The position numbers and the translations under genes were made by a program. The notes below the pieces were generated by a model. It worked only from the letters and a program-made list of their open reading frames with translations. It made no database searches and was not told the DNA's origin. DNA of 40,917 nt from AP-16 sp036395835 (GTDB lineage: Bacteria > Pseudomonadota > Alphaproteobacteria > Rhizobiales > Xanthobacteraceae), in contig DASWCW010000108.1 in the NCBI GenBank assembly GCA_036395835.1, positions 1 to 40,917 of the forward strand, given 5' to 3'. This document shows positions 8,184-15,380 of the stretch, one piece after another. Positions within the stretch are counted from its first letter, which is position 1. Each line of letters starts with the position of its first letter.

Positions 8184-8888
8184 CTATAGCCCGAGATAGG
8201 ACTGGCGCACCCGATCGTGCGCCAGCAGCGCCGAGCCCGTGCCGCTCAGCGTGATGCGGCCGGTTTCGAGCACGTAGGCCCGGCTTGCAAGCTTCAGCGA
8301 GACCGCGACGTTCTGGTCGACCAGCACGCAGGTCAGCCCGTCGATGTTGAGCTCGCGGATGGCTTTCAGCACGTCGTGAACCACGTTCGGCGCCAGCCCC
8401 AGCGAAGGCTCGTCGAACATGACGAGCTCCGGGGCGCCCATGAGGCAACGGCCGATCGCGAGCATCTGCTGCTCGCCGCCCGAAAACGTGCCGGCCGATT
8501 GCCGGCTCCGCTGGGCGAGGCTGGGGAACAGCGCGAATGCCCGCTCGCGATTCTGCGCGCGCAGCGCCCGGGCACGCGGCAGCATGGCCCCGATCTCTAG
8601 ATTCTCGTTCACGCTCAGGCTCGGGAAGATCTGCCGGCCCTGTGCGACCTGGCCGATGCCGAGATTGCACACGCGGTGGCTCGGCAAGCCGCCGATCTCG
8701 GTCCCGCGGAACCTGATGCTGCCGCGAGCCGGACGATGCATGCCGGCGATGGTCTTGATCAGCGAAGTCTTGCCGGCGCCATTGGCGCCCACGATGGCGA
8801 CGATCGATCCGCCGTCGACCGAGAGCGAAACGCGGTCGAGCGCCTGAGCGGCGCCGTAGAACAGATCGAGGTTCTCGACGAGCAGCAT
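8184..8888 (-). CDS. livF: branched-chain amino-acid ABC transporter ATPase LivF-like
   Basis: A 234-residue ATPase of the HAAT (hydrophobic amino acid/amide) importer family, acting at the inner face of the membrane. It has Walker A GANGAGKTS near residue 35, signature FSGGEQQMLAIGRCLM near 135, Walker B LVMFDEPSLGLAPN and the switch CVLVDQNVAVSLKLA, in which the usual H-loop His is replaced by Asn in the LivF-typical Q-N form. Its ATG abuts the stop codon of livG directly (TAG-ATG), so the two are co-translated. It is the last gene of a livHMGF-ordered operon. The substrate might be an amino acid, an amide or an aromatic acid, since no binding protein is present to suggest one. Confidence 0.9.
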   Translation of the reverse strand: MLLVENLDLFYGAAQALDRVSLSVDGGSIVAIVGANGAGKTSLIKTIAGMHRPARGSIRFRGTEIGGLPSHRVCNLGIGQVAQGRQIFPSLSVNENLEIGAMLPRARALRAQNRERAFALFPSLAQRSRQSAGTFSGGEQQMLAIGRCLMGAPELVMFDEPSLGLAPNVVHDVLKAIRELNIDGLTCVLVDQNVAVSLKLASRAYVLETGRITLSGTGSALLAHDRVRQSYLGL

Positions 8889-9614
8889 CTAGAACGACTC
8901 CGCGCCGAGGTAGGATTCGATCACGGCGGGATCGCGCACCACTTCCTCCGGCGTGCCGTCGGCGATCGCCGCGCCGTGGTGCAGCACCAGGATGCGGGAG
9001 GCGAGCGCCATCACCGCGCGCATGCCATGCTCGATCAGCAGGATGGTCATTCCGGTCGTGCGGTTGAGCTCGCGCAGCAGCGCGACCATCTGGTCGGTCT
9101 CGGCCGGCCGCAGCCCGGCCATGACTTCGTCGAGCAGCAGCAATTTCGGCCGAGCGGCGAGCGCGCGCGCAAGCTCGAGGCGTTTGCGGTCCGGCAGCGC
9201 GAGCGCGGAAGCCGGCTGGCGGAGTTTTGAGAACAGATCGAGCTGCCAGATCGCCTGGTGTGCGCTCTCCAGCGCTTCCTCCATATTTTTGGCGTGCGGC
9301 AGCGCGCCGATGATGACGTTGTCTTCGACCGAGAGCGTCGGGAACGGGCGCGCATTCTGGAAGGTGCGGCCGATGCCGCGGCGCGCGATCTGGTCCGGGC
9401 GTCGGCCGTCGATCCGCTCGCCCGCGAACGTGATGGCGCCCTCGTCGGGACGCAGCACGCCGGCGACCATATTGAACAACGTGGTCTTGCCGGCGCCGTT
9501 GGGGCCGATCACCGCAAGGATCTGTCCGGGCAGCATTGCGCAGCTGACGCGATCGACCGCGCGCAATCCGCGAAAGCGCTTGCTCACGCCCTCGATCGCC
9601 AACTGCGGCGTCAT
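8889..9614 (-). CDS. livG: branched-chain amino-acid ABC transporter ATPase LivG-like
   Basis: A 241-residue ATPase partner of LivF. Walker A GPNGAGKTT lies near residue 37, the Q-loop GIGRTFQNARPFPTLSVEDN near 80 and Walker B LLLLDEVMAGLRPAE near 160, followed by LLIEHGMRAVMALA, which carries the H-loop His. The signature motif is unusual: where LSGGQ or LSYGQ is expected it reads LALPDRKRLELARAL. A related LxLAGRKRLE form exists in a LivG subfamily, so this is probably a natural variant rather than a defect. Start ATG 9614 with GGAG upstream. The upstream livM stop is 35 bases away. Confidence 0.9.
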   Translation of the reverse strand: MTPQLAIEGVSKRFRGLRAVDRVSCAMLPGQILAVIGPNGAGKTTLFNMVAGVLRPDEGAITFAGERIDGRRPDQIARRGIGRTFQNARPFPTLSVEDNVIIGALPHAKNMEEALESAHQAIWQLDLFSKLRQPASALALPDRKRLELARALAARPKLLLLDEVMAGLRPAETDQMVALLRELNRTTGMTILLIEHGMRAVMALASRILVLHHGAAIADGTPEEVVRDPAVIESYLGAESF

Positions 9615-9649
9615 GGGCCTTTGCTCCGGATCCCGAGCACGCCGGCGAG

Positions 9650-10609
9650 CTACGGCCATACGCCGTTGGGCCGCAACCAGATGACGACCATCAGCGTGAT
9701 CCCGTAGAACACCGCCTTGGTGCCGGGCGCGTTGAGGCCGAGACGTTCCGTGGCGGCGATCAGCAACTCGCCGAGCGGGGTGAGGATCAGTGCGCCGACG
9801 ATCGGGCCGAAGATCGTGCCGAGCCCGCCGATGATGGGCGCCAGGATCAATTCGATCGAACGGCCGATGTCGAACACCTGGGCCGGAAACAGATTGCGGT
9901 AATAGAACGCGTAGAACACGCCTCCGACCGCCGTCATGCTCGACGAGATCAGGATCGCCGCCATTCGGGCGCGGAATATGTTGATCCCGAGCGCGCGCGC
10001 CGCCTCCGCATCCTCGCGCACCGCGAGCCAGCGATAACCCAGTGCCGAACGCCGCAGCCAGGCGATGAGCGCGGCGGCTCCCGTCGCGAGCGCGAGCGCG
10101 ACGTAATAGAACAGCAGCGGACCGCCGGCGAGGTTCCACCATTTCGCCGCCTCCCCGCCGATCGGGAGGAAAAATCCGGCGGAGGCGCCGGTGAAATCCC
10201 AATGATCGAAGCCGATGCGGGCGAACTCGGCGAACGCGATGGTGAGCAGCGCGAAATACACGCCCTCGATGCTGAACCGCCAACTGAGCCAGCCGATGAA
10301 CGCCCCGCCGAGCGCCGCGACCGGGATCGCGGCAAAGACGCCGAGCCACGGCCCGACGCCGAAATGGATCCAGAGCGCCGCCGCCACATAGGCGCCGATG
10401 CCGAGATAGAGCGCGTGCCCGAGCGACAATTGCCCGGCGAAGCCCATCAGCAGATTCCAGGCCTGGCCGACGTAGGCGAAATACAGCACCAGGATCAGCA
10501 CGCTGAGCAGATAGCGGTCGGCGATCAGCGGCGCGGCCAAAAATGCAGCGAGCAACAGCGCGGCGAGCACGCGCCCGCGCAGCGGCGTATCCCTCCACGG
10601 CGCGCTCAC
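9650..10609 (-). CDS. livM: branched-chain amino-acid ABC transporter permease LivM-like
   Basis: A 319-residue permease with eight or more hydrophobic segments. It carries the family core GQAWNLLMGFAGQLSLGHAL near residue 50 and the cytoplasmic loop ALGYRWLAVREDAEAARALG near 190, which contacts the ATPases. The later segment IELILAPIIGGLGTIFGPIV is a LivM hallmark. The start is taken as GTG 10609, overlapping the livH stop by four bases (GTGA), which gives a normal LivM length. A longer frame exists upstream but runs through livH in another phase. It forms the channel together with LivH. Confidence 0.9.
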   Translation of the reverse strand: MSAPWRDTPLRGRVLAALLLAAFLAAPLIADRYLLSVLILVLYFAYVGQAWNLLMGFAGQLSLGHALYLGIGAYVAAALWIHFGVGPWLGVFAAIPVAALGGAFIGWLSWRFSIEGVYFALLTIAFAEFARIGFDHWDFTGASAGFFLPIGGEAAKWWNLAGGPLLFYYVALALATGAAALIAWLRRSALGYRWLAVREDAEAARALGINIFRARMAAILISSSMTAVGGVFYAFYYRNLFPAQVFDIGRSIELILAPIIGGLGTIFGPIVGALILTPLGELLIAATERLGLNAPGTKAVFYGITLMVVIWLRPNGVWP

Positions 10610-11469
10610 GCCCGGCGTCCGAGCAGGCCCTGCGGGCGCAGCACCAGCACCGCGATCAGCAGGCCGAACCAGAACATGCTTTTCATCGAGGGTGCGGCGA
10701 GGAACTCGGCCAGCGCCTCGGAGACCCCGATCAGCACGCCGCCCAAGAGCGCGCCGGCCATCGACCCGAGCCCGCCGATGATGACGATGGTGAACGCGAG
10801 CAGCGTATAGGCCGGGGCGAGGCCCGGCGCCGCATCGGCGATGGTCACCATCAGCGCGCCGGCCGCACCGACGCAGGCGAGCCCGATGCCGAAGGTGAGG
10901 GCGTAGAGCCGCTTGACGTGAAGACCCACGACGGCAGCGCCGAGCAGGTTGTCGGCGCAGGCCCGGATCGCGGTTCCGATCCTGGTGTAGCGGAAGAACG
11001 CGAACAATCCGCACGCGAAGGCGAGCGCCGCGAGCGCGGCGAACACCCGGACCTTGTCGAGAATGAGCGGACCGACGAGGTAACTGCCGAACCCGTACGA
11101 AACACCGGCCGGGCGCGCGTCGGGCCCGAAGATCATCAGCAATCCGTTCACGATGATGGCAAGCCCGACCAGGAGAATGAATTGCTCATGCTCGGGACGA
11201 CCGACGAACGGATTGATCAGGAACGATTGCAACAGATAGCCGAGGCAGAAGAACACCGCCGCGATCGGGATCAATGCCAACAGCGGGTCCAAGCCCTGCG
11301 TCTGGAACACCAGGAACGCCGCATACATGGCGACCAATGTGAGCTCGCCATGGGCGAAATTGACGACGCGCACCACGCCGAAGATCACGGAGAGGCCGAC
11401 GGCCATGAGACCATACACCAGGCCGGTGAGAACGCCCTGGACCACGACGTTCAAAGGAATCGACCACAT
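10606..11469 (-). CDS. livH: branched-chain amino-acid ABC transporter permease LivH-like
   Basis: A 287-residue permease and first gene of the operon. The N-terminus VVVQGVLTGLVYGLMAVGLS and the motif FGVVRVVNFAHGELTLVAMY (residues about 30-50) are diagnostic of LivH. The loop RIGTAIRACADNLLGAAVVG near residue 165 corresponds to the ATPase-coupling segment, and FTIVIIGGLGSMAGALLGGV follows. All four membrane/ATPase parts of a HAAT importer are present, but no periplasmic binding protein gene lies within 3 kb on either side, so the ligand is undetermined and the binding protein may be supplied from elsewhere. Confidence 0.9.
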   Translation of the reverse strand: MWSIPLNVVVQGVLTGLVYGLMAVGLSVIFGVVRVVNFAHGELTLVAMYAAFLVFQTQGLDPLLALIPIAAVFFCLGYLLQSFLINPFVGRPEHEQFILLVGLAIIVNGLLMIFGPDARPAGVSYGFGSYLVGPLILDKVRVFAALAALAFACGLFAFFRYTRIGTAIRACADNLLGAAVVGLHVKRLYALTFGIGLACVGAAGALMVTIADAAPGLAPAYTLLAFTIVIIGGLGSMAGALLGGVLIGVSEALAEFLAAPSMKSMFWFGLLIAVLVLRPQGLLGRRA

Positions 11470-11515
11470 CCGCCCCTAGCCCCCGCCGGTGCATCGCCCC
11501 TCATCTATAGGGAAT

Positions 11516-11541
11516 GAGGCGCCGCGATCCAGCGGCGCCTC
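11516..11541. other. perfect 10-bp hairpin upstream of livH
   Basis: GAGGCGCCGC-GATCCA-GCGGCGCCTC forms a perfect stem with a 6-base loop in the 286-base gap between livH (leftward) and the toxin gene (rightward). No U-rich tail follows on either strand, so it is not a classical terminator. It could be a regulatory site for the liv operon or a structured part of its leader. Confidence 0.4.
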
Positions 11542-11731
11542 GTGACGATCCCACCAAAATTTTGGTTGCGCTCAGGTGCGGCCCTGCCAGACCGGCATTT
11601 GAGATCGATCCTGAGAGTATGTGCGCGGAAGATCAATGACTTAAGAAGAGCAGCCCCACGTGTGTCGATCGATTCCCAATAAATATTGGAATCCCCGAGC
11701 CGAGCGGAACCGAAAAAAGCCTTGAGCTTTA

Positions 11732-11746
11732 TACGGCATTGCCGTA
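11732..11746. promoter_or_regulatory. probable toxin-antitoxin operator palindrome
   Basis: TACGGCA-T-TGCCGTA is a perfect 7-bp inverted repeat ending nine bases before the toxin start codon. Type II antitoxins with a helix-turn-helix usually repress their own promoter through such a site. The assignment to the adjacent antitoxin is inferred from position. Confidence 0.5.
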
Positions 11747-11755
11747 CGTCCACGC

Positions 11756-12121
11756 ATGCACGTCATCATCGAGACGCCCGCTTTCCTCGCGGATGCCCGG
11801 CGCGCGGGCCTATCCGAGGCGGGCCGGACGAAAATCGTGGAGTATGTGTCCAGGCATCCGCTCGCCGGCGACCCGATGCCCGGAACCGGAGGTGCCAGGA
11901 AGGTTCGCATCGCAGGGCGTGGAAAAGGAAAGAGCGGCGGCTATCGCGTCGTCACATACTACGGCGGAGAAGATGTCCCGGTGTTCCTGCTCCTGGTGTT
12001 CTCGAAGGGTGAGCGGGCAAACCTGTCCCAGGTCGAGCGCAACGAATTGAAATCGATCTTGGGCGGTCTGGCCGACGATTATCGCGTCGGAGTGAAGAGA
12101 AAGGTGAGGAGGGTCAGATGA
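11756..12121 (+). CDS. RelE/HigB-family toxin
   Basis: A 121-residue small basic protein of the RelE/ParE superfamily, whose toxin members cleave mRNA at the ribosome. Recognisable parts are the N-terminal strand MHVIIETPAFLADARRAGL, the central GRGKGKSGGYRVVTYYGGED and the strand VFLLLVFSKGERANLSQVER near residue 85. The central and C-terminal parts match the layout of HigB/RelE proteins paired with HTH antitoxins. The C-terminus is very basic (VKRKVRRVR). The stop overlaps the ATG of the antitoxin (ATGA), and the toxin-first order is typical of HigBA. Catalytic activity is inferred from family membership. Confidence 0.85.
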   Translation: MHVIIETPAFLADARRAGLSEAGRTKIVEYVSRHPLAGDPMPGTGGARKVRIAGRGKGKSGGYRVVTYYGGEDVPVFLLLVFSKGERANLSQVERNELKSILGGLADDYRVGVKRKVRRVR

Positions 12122-12420
12122 GCAAGTTTGGCAAGCGCTTGATCAAGGCTGCCAAGGAAGCCCGCGCCATCGCCCGCGGTCAGGCAGCGCCTGACACCTA
12201 TCGCGTCCACGTCCCCGCCGATGTCGACGTGCGCGGCATCCGCACACGGCTCGGCCTTAGCCAAGCGGCCTTCGCAAAGCGGTTTGGGATTCCGCAAGGT
12301 ACGATTCGAGATTGGGAGCAGGGCCGCCGCAAGCCCGAGGGCCCTGCCCGCGTGCTGCTGATTGTCATCAAGGAAGAGCCAGAAGCCGTCAGCCGGGCAC
12401 TCGATCACGCCCTCGCGTGA
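12118..12420 (+). CDS. HTH antitoxin (HigA/NadS-like)
   Basis: A 100-residue partner of the preceding RelE-type toxin. Residues about 38-75 form an XRE-type helix-turn-helix: IRTRLGLSQAAFAKRFGIPQ, then TIRDWEQGRRKP. It should neutralise the toxin through its flexible N-terminal half and bind the palindrome upstream of the operon to repress it. It overlaps the toxin stop by four bases, giving coupled translation. The basic N-terminus (SKFGKRLIKAAKEARAIARG) is typical of this antitoxin branch. Confidence 0.85.
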   Translation: MSKFGKRLIKAAKEARAIARGQAAPDTYRVHVPADVDVRGIRTRLGLSQAAFAKRFGIPQGTIRDWEQGRRKPEGPARVLLIVIKEEPEAVSRALDHALA

Positions 12421-12540
12421 TGTTCCGGATCCGTGGCTGATTGGGAACGTTTGTAGGATTTCCTCGGGGTCGTGCGGGGGTCCCTCGCGGGCCGCGGCTT
12501 CCTTTTGCGGCCATCGATTTGAGGCGCGATCGATCGAATG

Positions 12541-12588
12541 GAAGAAAACAAAATCGGGCCAAGTCGCATGATTCCGACTTGGCCCGAT
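12541..12588 (-). terminator. intrinsic terminator of the small secreted-protein gene
   Basis: A perfect 14-bp stem (ATCGGGCCAAGTCG, 12553-12566, pairing with 12575-12588) encloses an 8-base loop. Read leftward it is followed by TTTTGTTTTCTT, the U-rich tail of a Rho-independent terminator. It lies 15 bases beyond the stop of the minus-strand gene at 12604-12873 and so supports that gene being transcribed. Confidence 0.85.
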
Positions 12589-12603
12589 ATCATTGCCGCG
12601 AGG

Positions 12604-12873
12604 TCAGTCGCAGCGGCGAACGTGGGTCACGCTCCCGTCGTCTCTGCGGATGGTCACGTCGCGGCAACCGTATTCGCGGTCGTAACCATACCCACGACGA
12701 TGCCTGTACCGCCAATCGTCACGGTCGCGGTCACGACCGACGCAGGCCGGACCGACGCAGAACTGGCCGCCCGCAAGCACAACCGGCGTGTCGGTCGTGC
12801 TCAGGGAACCCGCAAGCGCGGGAAAAGCCGTGAGACCGGCCGCAAGCAGCAGGATCGAAGCAAGCGTTTTCAT
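12604..12873 (-). CDS. small secreted Arg/Asp-rich protein, unknown function
   Basis: An 89-residue protein. The first 21 residues (MKTLASILLLAAGLTAFPALA) are a clear Sec signal peptide with an Ala-x-Ala cleavage site. The mature part starts GSLSTTDTPVVL, has a Cys pair in FCVGPACVG, then an Asp/Arg/Tyr-rich segment (GRDRDRDDWRYRHRRGYGYD) and two further Cys (GCRDVTI and RRCD at the end). Four cysteines in a periplasmic protein suggest disulphides. The start has a near-perfect AAAGGAGG, and a strong terminator follows the stop. Small proteins of this look occur in rhizobia; I know no function. Confidence 0.8.
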   Translation of the reverse strand: MKTLASILLLAAGLTAFPALAGSLSTTDTPVVLAGGQFCVGPACVGRDRDRDDWRYRHRRGYGYDREYGCRDVTIRRDDGSVTHVRRCD

Positions 12874-13113
12874 TCGGGCCTCCTTTGTCAGCTTCGGACG
12901 GGCCGCCCCTCCCAAGCGGCCACGTAGACAATGGTAACAACTGGCCGGGAATTTCGGTTCCCGCATTTCGGAGCACCACGGCAGGATTACCAATATGGAT
13001 TTCTATCCGAGTCTTGCAACGCAAGCCTCATCCATCATTCCGTAGTTTGCGTCATCGCCGTTTTCTGCCTCGAAGTGGCGCGGCGACTCCCAAACTATCG
13101 TCCTGTGGCTTGA

Positions 13114-13329
13114 TCATGATATTTCTCTGTCGGCATCTGCGCTGGGAATGGGGTTTTCGTTCAGCTCACGCTCGATGCTACGGCGCAGCTGTTCCATCAC
13201 AGGGCGCTTCATCGAGATCGCGACGAGCCCGCGCTCGGTGAGCAGCGTTACAACCCCCTTTGCGCCTCGATTGCCGATCTGGGCGCCTGCGTCCAAAGCC
13301 TCATAGTTCTCAATGGGTGGACCGTTCAT
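13114..13329 (-). CDS. small hypothetical protein
   Basis: A 71-residue soluble protein starting MNGPPIENYEALDAGAQIGN. The start ATG 13329 is supported by CGGAG seven bases upstream; a longer frame to 13527 lacks such a site. Central residues form an apparent amphipathic segment (GVVTLLTERGLVAISMKRPV) followed by a charged helix (MEQLRRSIERELNEN) and an acidic end. I do not recognise a family. It lies between other small genes in a region without large ones. Confidence 0.5.
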   Translation of the reverse strand: MNGPPIENYEALDAGAQIGNRGAKGVVTLLTERGLVAISMKRPVMEQLRRSIERELNENPIPSADADREIS

Positions 13330-13481
13330 GTAGAGCTCCGTTTCGGGCCGCGTAGGGCCGCCACGTGCCCGCTCTGCGCCGGATTCGTGTTCGATGGCGA
13401 GATCGTCGCGGCCACCGACCAGCGCATCCGCGGCGCCTTCAACACCCCACGAAGTCATCCAGCAGGAGCGCCGTCCGCTTC

Positions 13482-13676
13482 CTAGGATCGCGGCTCGTGA
13501 AGCTCGCGGGCCGATTCCGCGAACCATACGTCTCTGCTGGTCCAGAAATGCTCATCGCCGCACAGGGGGCACCGCATCCGAGTGCCGACCTTGGGCAACC
13601 GGTCAATGCCGTCCGTGTCGATTCCCGTGGAAACTTCACGACCCGTGCTTGGGCACCTGACCATCAAAGCGGTCAT
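13482..13676 (-). CDS. small zinc-ribbon-like protein
   Basis: A 64-residue protein starting MTALMVRCPSTGREVSTGID. The pairs VRCPSTG near residue 8 and MRCPLCGDEHFW near residue 40 look like a minimal metal-binding knuckle, although the first half has one Cys rather than a C-x2-C pair. The segment after it (TSRDVWFAESA) is typical of a small rhizobial protein family of unknown role. GGGAGG lies six bases before the ATG. The frame continues upstream, but without a comparable site. Metal binding is a guess from the cysteines. Confidence 0.7.
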   Translation of the reverse strand: MTALMVRCPSTGREVSTGIDTDGIDRLPKVGTRMRCPLCGDEHFWTSRDVWFAESARELHEPRS

Positions 13677-13917
13677 GAGGGGCCTCCCTGTTCCATGTCG
13701 TGGCCCCGTCCCCGTTGCGAAGTGAACCCCAGCCGACTGAGGCGTCAAGCGGAACCTGCGAGCAAGGGCCCTGGGTTCGATAATACCATTGCGCCCAATA
13801 AGTTGTGAATTTCCCCTCGCCTCCCTGCACCACGGCTCGACTCTGCTCGAACGATGTCGCTTGCTCATGAAAGTCGATGTCGGATGCTCCGATTCGATTC
13901 GCCTGGGGAGCGAGCGA

Positions 13918-14157
13918 ATGCTGACCTTGCGTAAATTCATGATGTTCACGGCACCCGTACTGCTGATTTGCGCGGGCACTGCCCCGGTTCAGGCAGTCAC
14001 ATGCGAAGACGTGCGAAGCCTCAGTCGCGCGGAACAAGACTATTGGTCGAAGCAATTGAACCTGACTCGCGAGCAACGCCATCAAATCTGGCAAGCGTGC
14101 TATGGCAGGGTTCGGAGTGGGCGTGCGGGCCTGCGGATTTCCAAGTCTGCCGAATAG
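13918..14157 (+). CDS. small secreted protein, unknown function
   Basis: A 79-residue protein with a Sec signal peptide (MLTLRKFMMFTAPVLLICAG, cleavage probably after APVQA near residue 26). The mature domain begins VTCEDVRSLSRAEQDYWSKQ and continues NLTREQRHQIWQACYG, a compact helical piece with two cysteines that could form one disulphide; the tail is basic. Start ATG 13918 has GGGGAG seven bases upstream; an in-frame ATG at 13867 would add a stretch that breaks the signal peptide. I recall similar short periplasmic proteins in Bradyrhizobium, but no known role. Confidence 0.72.
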   Translation: MLTLRKFMMFTAPVLLICAGTAPVQAVTCEDVRSLSRAEQDYWSKQLNLTREQRHQIWQACYGRVRSGRAGLRISKSAE

Positions 14158-14166
14158 AGAACCGCA

Positions 14167-15351
14167 CTACGGGCACATCGCATTTCGGCGTTGCGCTATA
14201 GAAACCCGGGAACGGGACGAGGCGCCGGAACCTTTCACAAGAAATCCCGATTCGCGGCATCTATTCAAACCGCGGCGGCACCGAGCCGGCTGAGATGCCG
14301 GCGTGCCTCGGCGGAGAGTCTTGCCAGCAGCTCGCGCGCCGGCATTTCCCGACCGAGCGCCGCCGCTTGCCCGGACCACAAGGGTGAAAAGTCGGCGGAA
14401 CCTTGCGCCTCGGCACTGGAGGCGCAGCGGCGCGACCGCGGCCGCCGCCAGCGGAAACTGCGGCGCGATGTCGGATATCGGGCCGAGATCGCGCATCAAC
14501 CGATTGTAGACGCCGCGCGCCGGCCGCCCGGTCATGAGATTGGTGAGCACCGTCGCATCATCGCGCGCGCTCTTGAACGCCGCCCGGTGCGGGGCGGAAA
14601 TCTTCGCCTCCGGGCAGAACAGGAATGCGGTTCCCATTTGCACGCCGGCGGCGCCGAGCGCGAATGCCGCGGCAATGCCGCGCGCATCGGTGATTCCGCC
14701 GGCGGCGATCACCGGCACCGTCACGGCATCCACGACTTGCGGTACCAGGGCGAAGGTCCCGACCTGGGCGGCGAGATCCTCGGTCAGGAACATGCCACGG
14801 TGGCCGCCCGCCTCGTAGCCCTGCGCGATGATGACGTCGGCGCCGCGCTCCGCGAGCCAGCGCGCCTCGGCCGCCGTGGTTGCCGAGCTGAAGACCAGAC
14901 AACCTGCCGCCTTGACCCGCGCGACCAGCGGCGTCTCGGGCAGGCCGAAATGAAAGCTCGCCACTTTCGGCTTGAGCTCGACGAGAATTTCGCACATCTC
15001 GGCATTGAACGGCGCGCGGCTCGGCGCATTCACCGCGGCATGGGGATCGAGCCCGAGCTCGCGGTAATAGGACGCCAGGCGATCGCGCCAAGCCGCTTCG
15101 CGCGCATTGTCCGCCTTCGGCGGCTGGTGACAGAAAAAATTGATGTTGATCGGCTTGTCGGTGCGGCCGCGGATCTTTTCGACTTGCTCGAGAACCTGTT
15201 TCGGGTTGAGCATCGCGCACGGCAGCGATCCGAGCCCGCCCGCCTGCGAGACGGCGGCGGCAAGCTCCCAATCCATCGCGCCCGCCATCGGCGCCTGGAC
15301 GATGGGGTGCTCGATCTGCAACAGGTCGAGCAGACGACGATCTGGCCACAT
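14167..15351 (-). CDS. nitronate monooxygenase family protein, frameshifted near the C-terminus
   Basis: A 394-residue reading of an FMN-dependent NMO/2-nitropropane dioxygenase-type barrel, which oxidises alkyl nitronates. Seen: IEHPIVQAPMAGAMDWELAA at the N-terminus, the phosphate-binding turns VIAAGGITDARG and AGVQMGTAFLFCPEA, and GADVIIAQGYEAGGHRG with the catalytic-type His. After about residue 308 the frame reads unlike the family (LRLQCRGARFRRLFT). Dropping one base near 14414-14430 restores a natural tail (AEAQGSADFSPLWSGQAAA) that stops at 14265, giving 361 residues. Either a real +1 insertion or a sequence error is present; the barrel core is intact. The gene follows the amidase by 29 bases with GGAG before ATG 15351. 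Confidence 0.85.
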   Translation of the reverse strand: MWPDRRLLDLLQIEHPIVQAPMAGAMDWELAAAVSQAGGLGSLPCAMLNPKQVLEQVEKIRGRTDKPININFFCHQPPKADNAREAAWRDRLASYYRELGLDPHAAVNAPSRAPFNAEMCEILVELKPKVASFHFGLPETPLVARVKAAGCLVFSSATTAAEARWLAERGADVIIAQGYEAGGHRGMFLTEDLAAQVGTFALVPQVVDAVTVPVIAAGGITDARGIAAAFALGAAGVQMGTAFLFCPEAKISAPHRAAFKSARDDATVLTNLMTGRPARGVYNRLMRDLGPISDIAPQFPLAAAAVAPLRLQCRGARFRRLFTLVVRASGGARSGNAGARAAGKTLRRGTPASQPARCRRGLNRCRESGFLVKGSGASSRSRVSIAQRRNAMCP

Positions 15352-15380
15352 GGTTCAACTCCATTCGCGCTGGCTTCAGA

